A program made the position numbers and the translations under genes. DNA of 64,000 nucleotides, from NCBI GenBank assembly GCA_021773175.1, contig JAJFKO010000061.1:55023-119022 (forward strand), in the 5' to 3' direction. This document shows positions 28,559 to 38,800 of this stretch, in pieces (the first letter of the stretch is position 1; each line of letters begins with the position of its first letter). The notes under the pieces are model-generated. The model did no database searches and was not told the DNA's origin. It was given only the letters and a program-made list of their open reading frames with translations. Origin of the DNA: Gammaproteobacteria bacterium (GTDB taxonomy: Bacteria; Pseudomonadota; Gammaproteobacteria; JAJFKO01).

Positions 28559-29836
28559 ATGAATCAGGGCATTATGAATAACAATCACTCCGCAAGTTCC
28601 TCCTCTATCACAAAAACGAAAAAACAACGTCTCATCTGGTTTCTCGCCCTAATGGGACCAGGACTTGTTGTTATGCTTGCCGATACCGATGCTGGCAGTA
28701 TTATCACTGCCGCACAAAGTGGTGCTGAATGGGGTTACAAACTTTTATCATTGCAACTTATCTTGATTCCTATTTTATATTTAACACAAGAATTAACGGT
28801 TCGACTCGGTATTGTTACCCAAATGGGCCATGGTGAATTAATCAAAAAACATTTTGGAACATTTTGGGCTTGGGTTTCAGTTAGCACATTAATTATTAGT
28901 TGTGTCGGCGCCATCATTAGTGAGTTTAGTGGTATTGCCGGTGTTGGTTTATTATTTGGCATCCCTATTTGGATTTCTGTCCTGGTGAGTTTTTCTTTCT
29001 TAGCATTAGTTGTTTATAGTGGTTCATATCGTTCTGTCGAACGCATTGCTTTGAGCATTGGTTTATTCGAATTAGTCTTTATTGTGATTGCCTGGAAAGC
29101 GAATCCATCCTGGCATGAAATGTTACATGGTATTCGCAATGTACCTTGGCATAGTTCTGAATTCTTTTACCTTGCTGCAGCAAATATTGGTGCGGTGATT
29201 ATGCCGTGGATGGTCTTCTATCAACAATCAGCCGTAATCGGCAAAGGCTTGAAGAAAGAAGATATGAAGTATGCACGCTTTGATACAGCCATTGGCGCCT
29301 TCATCACACAGATTATTATGCTCGCTATTCTGGTTACGACAGCAGCAACGATCGGTAAAACCAATCCTGGTGCACCTCTAACAACCGTACAAGAAATCGG
29401 GCAGACACTTACTCCATTCTTAGGTCATACTTTTGGGAAAGTTTTATTTGCCCTCGGTATGTTGGGTGCATCAATGGTAGCAGCAATCGTAGTATCACTT
29501 ACTGCTGCGTGGACACTTGGTGAAATTACAGGTTACAAGCGAACACTTTCAACAAAACCAAAACAAGCGCCATGGTTTTACATTGTTTACACTGCAATTT
29601 TAGTTATTGGCGCATTATTTGTTTTATCTGGCATGAATCTAGTGCGCATCAATATTGGTGTTGAAGTGATGAATGCCCTGCTACTACCGATTGTTCTTGG
29701 CTTTTTATTTTTATTAGCTCGCAAAACATTACCAGAAAAATATCGATTAAAGAATGGTTATGCATTACTCGTCGGTTGTGTGTTATTTATCACTGCTTTG
29801 TTTGGTGTATTTGGTAGCTTCTGGGGTTTGTTTTAA
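28559..29836 (+). CDS. NRAMP-family divalent metal transporter, atypical site
   Basis: 425 residues, 11 membrane helices, clearly in the NRAMP/MntH superfamily (GPGLVVMLADTDAGS in helix 1; NIGAVIMPWMVFYQQS in helix 6). In canonical manganese/iron NRAMPs helix 1 carries D-P-G-N and helix 6 M-P-H. Here helix 1 reads D44-A-G-S47 and helix 6 M215-P-W217, so the first aspartate and the Met-Pro are kept while the Asn and His are lost. This belongs to a non-canonical branch whose substrate is uncertain; Mn2+ cannot be assumed. Single gene; start possible at 28559 or at the next ATG 15 bases later. Confidence 0.85.
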   Translation: MNQGIMNNNHSASSSSITKTKKQRLIWFLALMGPGLVVMLADTDAGSIITAAQSGAEWGYKLLSLQLILIPILYLTQELTVRLGIVTQMGHGELIKKHFGTFWAWVSVSTLIISCVGAIISEFSGIAGVGLLFGIPIWISVLVSFSFLALVVYSGSYRSVERIALSIGLFELVFIVIAWKANPSWHEMLHGIRNVPWHSSEFFYLAAANIGAVIMPWMVFYQQSAVIGKGLKKEDMKYARFDTAIGAFITQIIMLAILVTTAATIGKTNPGAPLTTVQEIGQTLTPFLGHTFGKVLFALGMLGASMVAAIVVSLTAAWTLGEITGYKRTLSTKPKQAPWFYIVYTAILVIGALFVLSGMNLVRINIGVEVMNALLLPIVLGFLFLLARKTLPEKYRLKNGYALLVGCVLFITALFGVFGSFWGLF

Positions 29837-29974
29837 AATTCAGAGTGCATTCCATAATTTATGTAAACGCCTTTTCCCCCACTAAGAAACGTATTCCATT
29901 GAAAAATATAGATTATTAATCCTTTTATTATGCTCTATACTTTAAGGCATGGTGTCAAAATTTGAGACAAATCC

Positions 29975-31396
29975 ATGAATGGCTATGATTTTTCTACAAT
30001 TCCAGATACAGCATGGGACGCTGCTGAAGCGTATTTTCATGAACACTCCGATGAGATTAAGTTTTCGAAAAAAGAACATCCTAAAGATACTCCCGTATCT
30101 TTTATAAAAGTTAACGACCGAATCCTTGCTATCGGTTCCAAATTAAATGAGAAAAGCAGCGGGGGTAGTATCAAAGCTGTTTATGACCGAACAGAAAACC
30201 AGATTTATATCGTAAAAATAGAAAATGCAAAAGACTCATATGAAAAACGAGGACGAGAACATGAACGTGATATTTTAGATCAACTTGATGAGCTTATCGG
30301 ATCAGGTAATAGAGTCTATATGAAAAAATCTCAAGGAAGAGATAAACATTATCTTGTCATAGAAAGATATGATTCAGACTTGACTGACTATCTACAAAAG
30401 CACTTTGTCAGTGCAGACAAAATGCCTAAACAACAATTTGTTGAACTGATGTTCTATATAATTGAGTCATTAATCAATCTAAAAGATCGAGGTTTATTTC
30501 ATGATGATTTTAGTCTTAATAATATTTTTGTAGATTTTACCGAACATGGTAGAATTACCCGACTAAACATGGGAGACCATGGCAGCACGAATGTTTCTAC
30601 ACGAGATGAAAGAAAGTACTTAGATGATATCTATACTGTTATGCGTAACGCAGGATATTCTCTTAATAACTATACCGATTTAAAATGTTGTTTCACTGAC
30701 TCATCAAGTTTTGAAGAAATAAGAAGTAAGATATTACAGCTCAAAGACGCGAAGCAACTTAATTTAGATGAAGTCAAAACAACATTATCACCCAGCCTAC
30801 TATTGTTTAGAGCACAGAAACTATTTACAAAAGATGGGAAGCTCAGCTCATTACTTGAAGAGCTAACAAGTATAAAAAATGATATTAATAAAGATAGCAA
30901 ACAAAAACTTGACGCAATGAAAGAAAAAATATTTGAGTATAGAGACAATCCTCAACTTTCATTGCAAGTAAAAGTTATCAATAAACTAGTAGCTCTTTGT
31001 CACATACAAGCTCCTGCGAATCGCGAAGCATTATTTGTTGTATTGGACAGCTATAAAACTGACATTAAAGCGCGTGTTAATAAAGCAAAAACCGATACAA
31101 AACATGAGTACAAACATAGATTTTTTCCATTTAAAGAGACATTTCAAGTTAAGGTTACAGATAAAGATGTTGCTGTAGATTCATTTATACAATCTTTAGA
31201 ACAAAATACAGAAATTAAGCCTCAACACATGCGCGCACTCACTCAAGGAACATTAAAAACCAGACTGAACGAATTCTTAAGTCAACACGATACAACTAAA
31301 TTATGCGGTCAAGATGTTAGTGATATTACAGAATTTATAAGCGCATATAATGAACATGTAAGTAAGCAACATCGCTTAAAGCATGGCATGAAATAA
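29975..31396 (+). CDS. Eukaryotic-like Ser/Thr protein kinase-like protein
   Basis: 473 residues. N-terminal kinase-like domain (about 50-215): a glycine/serine loop (GSKLNEKSSGGSIK, 54-67), IVK81 as candidate ATP-binding lysine, an acidic helix C (EHERDILDQL), and catalytic loop H176-D-D178-F-S-L-N-N183 in place of HRDxKxxN with the catalytic Asp and Asn present but the usual Lys replaced by Ser. The DFG motif is D201-H-G203. The remaining half (about 230-473) is helical and unrecognised. It resembles Legionella LegK-type effector kinases in style, not by clear homology. No signal peptide; stands alone. Confidence 0.7.
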   Translation: MNGYDFSTIPDTAWDAAEAYFHEHSDEIKFSKKEHPKDTPVSFIKVNDRILAIGSKLNEKSSGGSIKAVYDRTENQIYIVKIENAKDSYEKRGREHERDILDQLDELIGSGNRVYMKKSQGRDKHYLVIERYDSDLTDYLQKHFVSADKMPKQQFVELMFYIIESLINLKDRGLFHDDFSLNNIFVDFTEHGRITRLNMGDHGSTNVSTRDERKYLDDIYTVMRNAGYSLNNYTDLKCCFTDSSSFEEIRSKILQLKDAKQLNLDEVKTTLSPSLLLFRAQKLFTKDGKLSSLLEELTSIKNDINKDSKQKLDAMKEKIFEYRDNPQLSLQVKVINKLVALCHIQAPANREALFVVLDSYKTDIKARVNKAKTDTKHEYKHRFFPFKETFQVKVTDKDVAVDSFIQSLEQNTEIKPQHMRALTQGTLKTRLNEFLSQHDTTKLCGQDVSDITEFISAYNEHVSKQHRLKHGMK

Positions 31397-31430
31397 CGAC
31401 TATAAATTCATTTATAGAACATAATCTTTC

Positions 31431-32369
31431 TTAATGTGCATCATTCATATCATTGTGCTGGCGATAAAGATTCTCTTTAGCCTGCTTATTCTGACAAATA
31501 CTTCTCTTCATAAAAGCAGAATAGTTAATTAATAGGATAGCGACAATTATAAGAAAGCCGCCAACTATTTCTTCTGAACTTAGCCATTGCTTAAAGAAAT
31601 AGAGTCCCAATATAGAAGCCATCAATGGCTCTGTTAATGTTGATATTTGCACATTAATTATTGACGTATATGATAGCGCTTTAACTAAACAGTAATATCC
31701 ACCTATCGTTGGAATCAAGCCTAACAAAGCCAAGTTCAAAAGCGGATGCATAGCCAAGGGTAATGAATAATTATGTGATAATAAAAATGGAATCGCCAAA
31801 AATAAAGTGCCGAATAGCATCATATACCAAAGCTGCACAACTTCATGTTTGATACGAGGTTTTTTATTGATGATGAGATAGCAGCCATACCCGATTCCTG
31901 CAAGTGTTGCAAAAACAAACCCTGTATTAAATACGCCATGCATCAAATCAGTCCAGTGAAATAGTATTAATCCAATAAAGGCGAGAATAACACTTAACAT
32001 TGTTAATAGATTTCGAGAATCTTTATCTTTTATATAGGTATAGATTACCGTTACAATTGTTGATGTTCCCAATAAAGTAAATACTACTTGCGCAATTTGG
32101 CTAAATGAATACGCGAGCGTTTCAAAATAATAAAGAATAAAGATACCAAAAAAAGCAATCAGAGCAGTTTGCAATATACTAATAGCATCATATTTAAAAA
32201 GATTGATAGAGCGAAAAACCACAATAACTGTCAGCATTAGTAGCGCTGCTAAACATTTATAAAATGAAATGGCTACCGGTGACATATGTATTAATATGAG
32301 AGATAAGCTTAAGACCCCAACCATTGCATTACAAGCTGCAGCTAAAATAGCATAAGCAGTCCCTTTCAT
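31431..32369 (-). CDS. EamA/DMT-type permease
   Basis: 312 residues with ten predicted membrane helices in two EamA repeats (ILAAACNAMVGVLSLSLILI, VVFTLLGTSTIVTVIYTYI, and ALVKALSYTSIINVQISTLTEP in the second repeat). Drug/metabolite transporter superfamily; substrate unknown. The C-terminus is charged (SICQNKQAKENLYRQHNDM). It is convergent with the kinase-like gene, with only 34 bases between stops. Confidence 0.85.
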   Translation of the reverse strand: MKGTAYAILAAACNAMVGVLSLSLILIHMSPVAISFYKCLAALLMLTVIVVFRSINLFKYDAISILQTALIAFFGIFILYYFETLAYSFSQIAQVVFTLLGTSTIVTVIYTYIKDKDSRNLLTMLSVILAFIGLILFHWTDLMHGVFNTGFVFATLAGIGYGCYLIINKKPRIKHEVVQLWYMMLFGTLFLAIPFLLSHNYSLPLAMHPLLNLALLGLIPTIGGYYCLVKALSYTSIINVQISTLTEPLMASILGLYFFKQWLSSEEIVGGFLIIVAILLINYSAFMKRSICQNKQAKENLYRQHNDMNDAH

Positions 32370-32481
32370 CTATCGTCTCTGTATTAATTTAAAGTTATCA
32401 GCATCTTATAAGTTAAGTTGACGCTTTACAATAGACAAGTTCAATAGAGTAATTATAGTTTTGAGCAATATCGGTAGTATT

Positions 32482-32518
32482 TAAAAAAGCGTTCGTAGCC
32501 ACGAAGGCTACGAACGTT
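32482..32518 (-). terminator. Rho-independent terminator after 32618-33031
   Basis: Arms CGTTCGTAGCC (32490-32500) and GGCTACGAACG (32506-32516) are perfect complements with loop ACGAA. On the minus strand the hairpin is followed by CTTTTTT, giving a textbook terminator about 100 bases past the stop of the 32618-33031 gene. Confidence 0.85.
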
Positions 32519-32617
32519 GCTCAAGTAAGGACAGTAACACAGACGAGAGAGTCGCGGAATAACACCCAGTTACGTTTATTTATTCATATAACGAAGATAT
32601 CATTCCTCGACTAGAAA

Positions 32618-33031
32618 TTAGTATTGCGCTTGGCAGTATTGACCATTGTAACCACCGTTATTACAAGAAACGGTTTCACCATTGTAGACTTGACCAGACC
32701 AAATAGGCGCACCATTAGAACCGTTGATTTGCACAGACACACCATTTGGCAATGCATATTGATATGATATGTGCGATTCATAATTAGAATAGATTGGTCC
32801 TGCATTCTCACCATTAACATACAGTGTTATTGGCGCTGAACTATAATTATCAACCCATGAATCATAGCCATTTGGATACATAGACCTTACTTTTCCTGCA
32901 GAAATGGGCAGCTTGGCAATGTTTAACTGAACTTTACCCTGTGGCTTGCTTGGAACCTTCGCCATACTCACTGCAGGCAAAATCATTGCAGCAGCTAACA
33001 TTACACCAACTAATAATTTAACTTGTTTCAT
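32618..33031 (-). CDS. Small secreted protein
   Basis: 137 residues. AGGAGA precedes the start. The N-terminus MKQVKLLVGVMLAAAMILP is a Sec signal peptide, cleaved probably after SMA. The mature part is Tyr/Asn/Gly rich (NGYDSWVDNYSSAPITLYVNG, SVQINGSNGAPIWSG) with two cysteines near the end, reminiscent of small extracellular beta proteins, but no family is recognised. A strong terminator follows. Confidence 0.7.
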   Translation of the reverse strand: MKQVKLLVGVMLAAAMILPAVSMAKVPSKPQGKVQLNIAKLPISAGKVRSMYPNGYDSWVDNYSSAPITLYVNGENAGPIYSNYESHISYQYALPNGVSVQINGSNGAPIWSGQVYNGETVSCNNGGYNGQYCQAQY

Positions 33032-33091
33032 AATTTATCTCCTAAAATACTTTAAAAAAATTTATCTAAAATTAACAATCAAAAATCTAAC

Positions 33092-33550
33092 TTACATATG
33101 CCTTAACATTGCATGCCCCATAGCATGATTAAATCCACCAATCGGATGTGAATGAACGACTATTGGATGCACATGCCCGCCATTAAATATTGGATGCGTG
33201 TGTACATGTACGGGGCCCGGTCCTGGCCAAATGTGATGATGATGGATCGGATGAGTATGTACATGAATTGGATGCGGCCAAAAATGATGGTGATGGATGG
33301 GATGCGTATGTACATGCACAGGTCCTGGGTAAAATGGTCCATATGGATGGTAGCCAATATGATGAGTATGCACACGAATACCAGGTCCTGGCCCATAAAT
33401 AGGATGGGTGTGAACATACACCGGCGGATTCATTGGATAAGTCGAAACATCGACTGGCGGTCCACCAATCGCACAACCTACGAGACTTAATATAAATGGC
33501 AATACAAATATTAACTTGATATAGCTCTTATAGCTGTTATCGTTCTTCAT
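33092..33550 (-). CDS. Histidine-rich lipoprotein with VHTHPI repeats
   Basis: 152 residues. Start backed by AAGGAAATG. N-terminal signal with lipobox LVGC (C26), so the mature protein should be lipidated and anchored in the envelope. Behind it lie repeated V-H-T-H-P-I units (four exact, with HTHHI and HSHPI variants), interspersed with HHHH runs and GPGPG turns; about 30 of 152 residues are histidine. Such arrays bind transition metals (Zn, Ni, Cu, Co); which metal, and whether it buffers or supplies it, is not shown. Not a known gene to me. Adjacent to the secreted 32618 gene in the same direction, separated by 60 bases. Confidence 0.8.
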   Translation of the reverse strand: MKNDNSYKSYIKLIFVLPFILSLVGCAIGGPPVDVSTYPMNPPVYVHTHPIYGPGPGIRVHTHHIGYHPYGPFYPGPVHVHTHPIHHHHFWPHPIHVHTHPIHHHHIWPGPGPVHVHTHPIFNGGHVHPIVVHSHPIGGFNHAMGHAMLRHM

Positions 33551-33764
33551 TTCTCATTTCCTTACTTGAATATAATTTTATAAATCTTTCTTTTAGAACT
33601 TTTGAGGAACTTGCCTCAGTCCTTTTCTTGTTAAAACGCTGACAAAGATATACGCCACCTGTAACCTGACTATTTCAAGCGCATCTTTTTTTGTAACCAA
33701 ATTGATACACAAGCAAAAAACGCGTACAATTCAGCGTAATTTAGAGATAAATCATTGGTTTACT

Positions 33765-34508
33765 ATGCAAAAACAGACTCGAATCTTGATTGTTGATGAT
33801 GACCCGCAGATTTGTGAGCTGGTCCAAGAGTATCTTGAGCAGTATGACTGTAAGGTCTATACCGCTAAAGATGGTATCTCAATGCAGAAAATTCTTAAAA
33901 CGACGACTGTCGATCTCATTATTTTAGACATTATGCTGCCCGGTGAGGATGGTATTAGTCTCTGCCGTAAACTGCGCCAAACTTCCGATGTATCGATCAT
34001 TATGCTCAGCGCGGCAGGCAGTGAAACCGATAGGGTCTTAGGTTTAGAAATTGGTGCAGACGACTATTTAACAAAACCCTTTAGTCCACGTGAATTATTA
34101 GCTCGCGTTAAAGCGTTATTGCGTCGTACTCATGGTGAACTTGGTCAGAAACGTCAAACAAGTAAACTTGCTCGTATTCCAAACTTAAGTTTCTTAAACT
34201 GGTCTTTGGATCGCAATCTCCGTAAATTGACTTCACCAGAGAATTTAACGGTACCGTTAAGCAAGTCAGAATACGATTTATTGCTTGTTTTTTTAGAGAA
34301 TCCAATGCGTATCATGAATCGAGATCAGTTGCTGGATATCTTAACCGGACAAATAGCCGATCCTTTTGATCGTAGTATTGATGTTCGTGTCGCGCGCTTA
34401 CGCAAGAAGATTGAAGAAGATCCGAAAAATCCAAAAATCATCTTAACGCTGCGTGGTGATGGCTATCAGTTTAATGCCAATGTGACTGAAACAGAGACAG
34501 AATCATGA
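33765..34508 (+). CDS. ompR: OmpR-family response regulator
   Basis: DNA-binding response regulator of an osmo/envelope-stress pathway. 247 residues from ATG 33765, chosen because MQKQTRILIVDDDPQICELV matches the OmpR N-terminus; an upstream ATG (33702) is in frame. Receiver domain with D11/D12, phospho-acceptor D55 (LILDIMLPGEDG), and K104 (TKPFSPRELLARV); winged-helix output domain ending LRGDGYQFNA. Overlaps envZ by four bases (ATGA). Confidence 0.9.
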   Translation: MQKQTRILIVDDDPQICELVQEYLEQYDCKVYTAKDGISMQKILKTTTVDLIILDIMLPGEDGISLCRKLRQTSDVSIIMLSAAGSETDRVLGLEIGADDYLTKPFSPRELLARVKALLRRTHGELGQKRQTSKLARIPNLSFLNWSLDRNLRKLTSPENLTVPLSKSEYDLLLVFLENPMRIMNRDQLLDILTGQIADPFDRSIDVRVARLRKKIEEDPKNPKIILTLRGDGYQFNANVTETETES

Positions 34509-35818
34509 ACAGCCGTATCAAACAACTCCATCCAAACTTTTTTTTAATTTTACGCACATTTGTTTTATTATTGTTGGGTTTGAGTGTTGTTGTTGGTTGC
34601 ACAATTTACTTAGTCAATTCATATTGGGCGCTTACTTATACCCGTTATACCAAACATCGTTTATATTATGATGTTGCCAAGATTGTTTCTATTGCTGATG
34701 AGCTACCCGAAAAGCAATTTAAAAAAATCCATAAACATCTACGTTATCTTGGCATTAACTTACATATCAACCACAAAACTTATTATCATAACCACACGAT
34801 GACACAATTAAACTTGCATCAATTACGCCATGAAATCAATAAAGCCCATGAATACTTTCATTTAAGCTTTCTATTAAAAAACAAAGATAATTCACAAAGC
34901 AACAAAGCAACATGGCTGAATATATCGGCAAGAATGGTCACCTGGCGCTGGTTTAGTTTTAGTTTTGCTTTTCCAAGCATCGTATTACTTGTTACCGCTT
35001 TGTTATTCTGTTTTTGGATTATTATGCGTTTCATGCTACCGACGTGGCAACTCGGCGAAGCAGCAAAGCGTTTCGGACGTGATATGCATGCACCACCGCT
35101 TGCTGAAATTGGACCGCCAGGAATTCGAACTACGATTACAGCCTTTAATGACATGCAAGCACGCATTCGGCAAATGCTACGCGACCGTACGCAAATGTTA
35201 GCCGCAATTTCACATGATTTACGCACTCCCATTACGCGCTTAAAACTGCGTGTAGAAAGTATTGAGGATAAAACCAAGTATCAAAAAGCCATTGATGATT
35301 TAGATGAAATGGAGCATATGATCACCTCGATTCTGTCATTTGCTCAAGATAATTTCCGCGAAGAGCGCTTAGAGAATTTTGATTTAATTACATTATTAGA
35401 AAGCATTTGTGATGATATGCAAGATGTCGGTAAAGAAGCGTACTTCCAAACCAATAATGATAGCATTCTTTTCTCTGGCCGTTTAAATGCGCTAAAACGC
35501 GCTTTTACCAATATCATTGAAAATGCGATTAAGTATGGTAAACGTGCTGAAGTCACTCTCAGTGCCACCGAACAAAATATCATTCTGGAAATTGCGGATG
35601 ATGGTCCTGGTTTGCCGGTAACAGAATTAGAAAAAGTCTTCTTACCTTTTTATCGTGCTGATGCTGCCCGCTCACCTACCATTAGTGGCTCAGGCTTAGG
35701 TTTGGCTGTGGCTCGTGATATTATTCGCATGCATGGTGGTGATATCAAGCTTAGCAATCGCAAGCCAAATGGTTTATTAGTTATAATTAGTTTGCCGATT
35801 GGCCTTTACAACCAATAA
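34505..35818 (+). CDS. envZ: EnvZ-type sensor histidine kinase
   Basis: 437 residues. Two membrane helices (about 15-37 and 155-178) enclose a periplasmic sensor region; a HAMP-like linker with the PPGIRTTITAFN motif follows, then the dimerisation/phospho-acceptor helix with H237 (LAAISHDLRTPITRLKLR) and a complete ATPase domain (NIIENAIKYG, IADDGPGLP, GSGLGLAVARDI). All catalytic boxes are present. Translationally coupled to ompR, so the two form one operon. Confidence 0.9.
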   Translation: MNSRIKQLHPNFFLILRTFVLLLLGLSVVVGCTIYLVNSYWALTYTRYTKHRLYYDVAKIVSIADELPEKQFKKIHKHLRYLGINLHINHKTYYHNHTMTQLNLHQLRHEINKAHEYFHLSFLLKNKDNSQSNKATWLNISARMVTWRWFSFSFAFPSIVLLVTALLFCFWIIMRFMLPTWQLGEAAKRFGRDMHAPPLAEIGPPGIRTTITAFNDMQARIRQMLRDRTQMLAAISHDLRTPITRLKLRVESIEDKTKYQKAIDDLDEMEHMITSILSFAQDNFREERLENFDLITLLESICDDMQDVGKEAYFQTNNDSILFSGRLNALKRAFTNIIENAIKYGKRAEVTLSATEQNIILEIADDGPGLPVTELEKVFLPFYRADAARSPTISGSGLGLAVARDIIRMHGGDIKLSNRKPNGLLVIISLPIGLYNQ

Positions 35819-35844
35819 CTCAAAATGAGAATGTCTAAAATTAA

Positions 35845-38800
35845 CTATGGCTTTGATGGCATCAGTTTAGCCGTGTTTGTAACTTGCAATGTAAGTTTAC
35901 TATAATGTGCGGTAGCCATAGATGCATTGGGCTCATATAAAACATAACGAATATCTCCTTCATTGTCTGTAGGAATATCCAGATAATATTGTTCGCCATA
36001 ACGAATAACCACGCCCAATTGCGTATTCAAAAAACGCTGACAATAAAGCTTAATAGTGGCACAATTTGCATATTTATCACGTCGCAAGTGATTGAGATAC
36101 GATATAACAATCGCTCTTTGCGATAGGTAATCGAGTAGCTCATTATAGGCTTTGCTCTGATTAGTTTCATCAGCATCTTGCCACGCAGCAAAATAATTCT
36201 GCAAGTTTCCTATAAATTGTTTGCCTAATGAAAAATGTTCAACATGTTTAACTTGTTCATCATCATCCAGTCCTAACTTTGCTAAACTCGCCATATAATT
36301 TTGTAAAATAATATATGCCAATTCTTGGCAAAAGGAATTGTCTTGTGCCAATTCAATCATTTGCTGTATACAGTTTTCAGGGCTATCTAAACCTGCAGCA
36401 TAAAATCCACACCATCCATCAGCCGTGGTTGGCTGCTTAGTAAATGTGAGTAATTCATCATTAAATACCACTTGGATTTGATTGTCATTGCTTAAACCAG
36501 ATTCAGCTTGCTGCGCAGCACGCTTTTCTTGAATTAAAAGCTCTAGTGTTAGGTTTTCCTCACGAAACTTTTTAGCAAGAAGATCTGCTTCATCAATACT
36601 AGCCAATCGTTCTACATTTTTATTATGCCTCGCAAGTAAATATTCTAAACCACCTGCTTTTGATAACTCTTGCCAAGGTTCAAAGTATGTTTTTTTAGCG
36701 TTTGGTTGCAATACATGTGTACTCTGCTGAGATATGGACGGGGCAAAGAATAATGTTGAAGCTAATGGCCATGTGGAGGCTCTTCTTTTATCATCCTCAT
36801 CATCGTCATCGTCAGATTCTTCATCAGAACCCGATTCACTACTCTCACTAAAATATTCTAAATCTGCTGATAGTCTTGTTGCTAAATCTTTTCGGTTGTT
36901 ATCTTCTGCAAAAGCGATTAAATTTAAATAGCGTTGTTTATTGATCGAAGAATCATTTAACCACATTTCAATGATTTCTTCTTCTAAATGCTGAAAAGCA
37001 TCACTTAGTAAGACAGACTCAATATTATCAGGGTCATCTAAAACAAAATCTGTCAATTCTTCTAAAAGTTCAAAATCACCTATTTCAATAGCATGGTCAA
37101 GTTTAGAGGCCTCATCTTCATAATTAAACCCAGGATGCCATTCTGATAACTCAACATTTTCGCCGAGAAAGTCTTTAAACTCGTATACTTCTTTAAGTTG
37201 TGCCTTTCTTTTTGCAGCATCAATCTCTATTAACTCACATCCCCACTCGAACTCCTCAACATCTTCGCCAAAGCAATGTAATTCAAAAAGTTGCTTAGCA
37301 AAACTCTCGCTTTTCCCCTGTAAACCCCTTTCATTAAAATAAACACGATCTACCAGATCAGCAATATGAACACCGTCACCTAAAAAATCAAAAGCTTTGA
37401 CAGACAAGTCACCACCATATTTAAATAACAGTTCAACCATCTCAAAATTCAGTTGAACAAATGCTAGATGATAGGGCGATAAGCCAGTTTTATATGATAA
37501 AGCATTCGGATTAGCTCCTGCTTCTAGTAGCTTTGCAGCAATAGCAATGTTGCCTTGATAAACAGCATTGTGTAGCGGGGTTTCTCCCCATGTATCAGTG
37601 CTATTTACACTAGCACCATACTCTAACAAACTATCAACACAATCTTCAGCATTCCTTAAAACGGCAATATGTAAGAGCGTTTCTTCATAACCGTTTTGTA
37701 AATTTACAACTTGAGATTGTCCAATTCTTGCCGCATGCTCTAGTAAAGCCTCTAAACAAGCTACCGAACGCAATAAAACAGCTTGGTGTAGATAAGAATG
37801 CTGGTAATTAGGTCTAGCTTGATAATATGGATTAGCAACCCACACGCCCTCATCATCATGCTCACCAGGCTCTTCATTAAACCCAGCCAACCAGTATTTA
37901 TTTGGATCACGAATAAATCTAGTGACAATATCTTCACCTTCATCTTCTTCATGATATTCTCCATCACTGTTATGCTCACCATCACTAGATTGAGAATATA
38001 AACCACAACTAACAGCATCAGAAGATTCAGGCGAGCTACGAATATCCTCATCAGAAGACGTTGACTCTTGAATATAACAGGCTGAGAATTCTGTCAGCCG
38101 TAAGTGTCCGGCAGCAGGATCATGCAATGGCGATCCATACTGTAACAGCAAATCCACAGCCAAAGCATTGTTACATTGGATTGCCAACAATACGAAAGTA
38201 ACACCATATCTATCAAGTGAGCTTGATAATAGTTCTTTTAATATAATAGGTTCAGCAAGATCAAGTAAAGTAGCAAGCAAAGTATTATCATGCATTTCAA
38301 TAGCTAGCATGATAAACATATAAAAGTGAGGGTTATTAATTAATACGTCAACATGCTCTAATAAATCTTTTTTTATTTCATCAAAATATAAAATTAGCCA
38401 TTTTTTGAGATATTCTGCGCCTTGTAAAAAGCTAAAGTATTTTAAAATTTTCTGCCAAAACTTCTCGGCTTTGCTTTTCAACTTTGCTGCTCGCCACTGA
38501 TTAAAAACAAAAAGCATTAGACCATGCATAAAAAACATTTCATCACAAAACTTAAGATGGTGCGTATTGTTTTGTTTGACACTCAGCACAATACCTTCTG
38601 CAATTAATTTCTCTATACCAGGTGAAGGCAGAGCACACTCAAGAGCTCTATTGACAGAGTTTTCTGAAGTTGCAATTTGATAAGCCAATTGTTGCCAAGC
38701 AATTTTTTTATCTGAATTTAACTTTGCATCGAAACCTCTAACAATAAATTTTGCTAGACGCAATGCAGCTTTAGCTTGAAATTTTTGAGCGTGATGATTC

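Noticed and set aside
33152..33490. Met/Trp/Asn-rich open frames on the plus strand and others on the minus strand
   Set aside because: Shadows of the repeated histidine codons of the lipoprotein gene; no binding site, odd composition.
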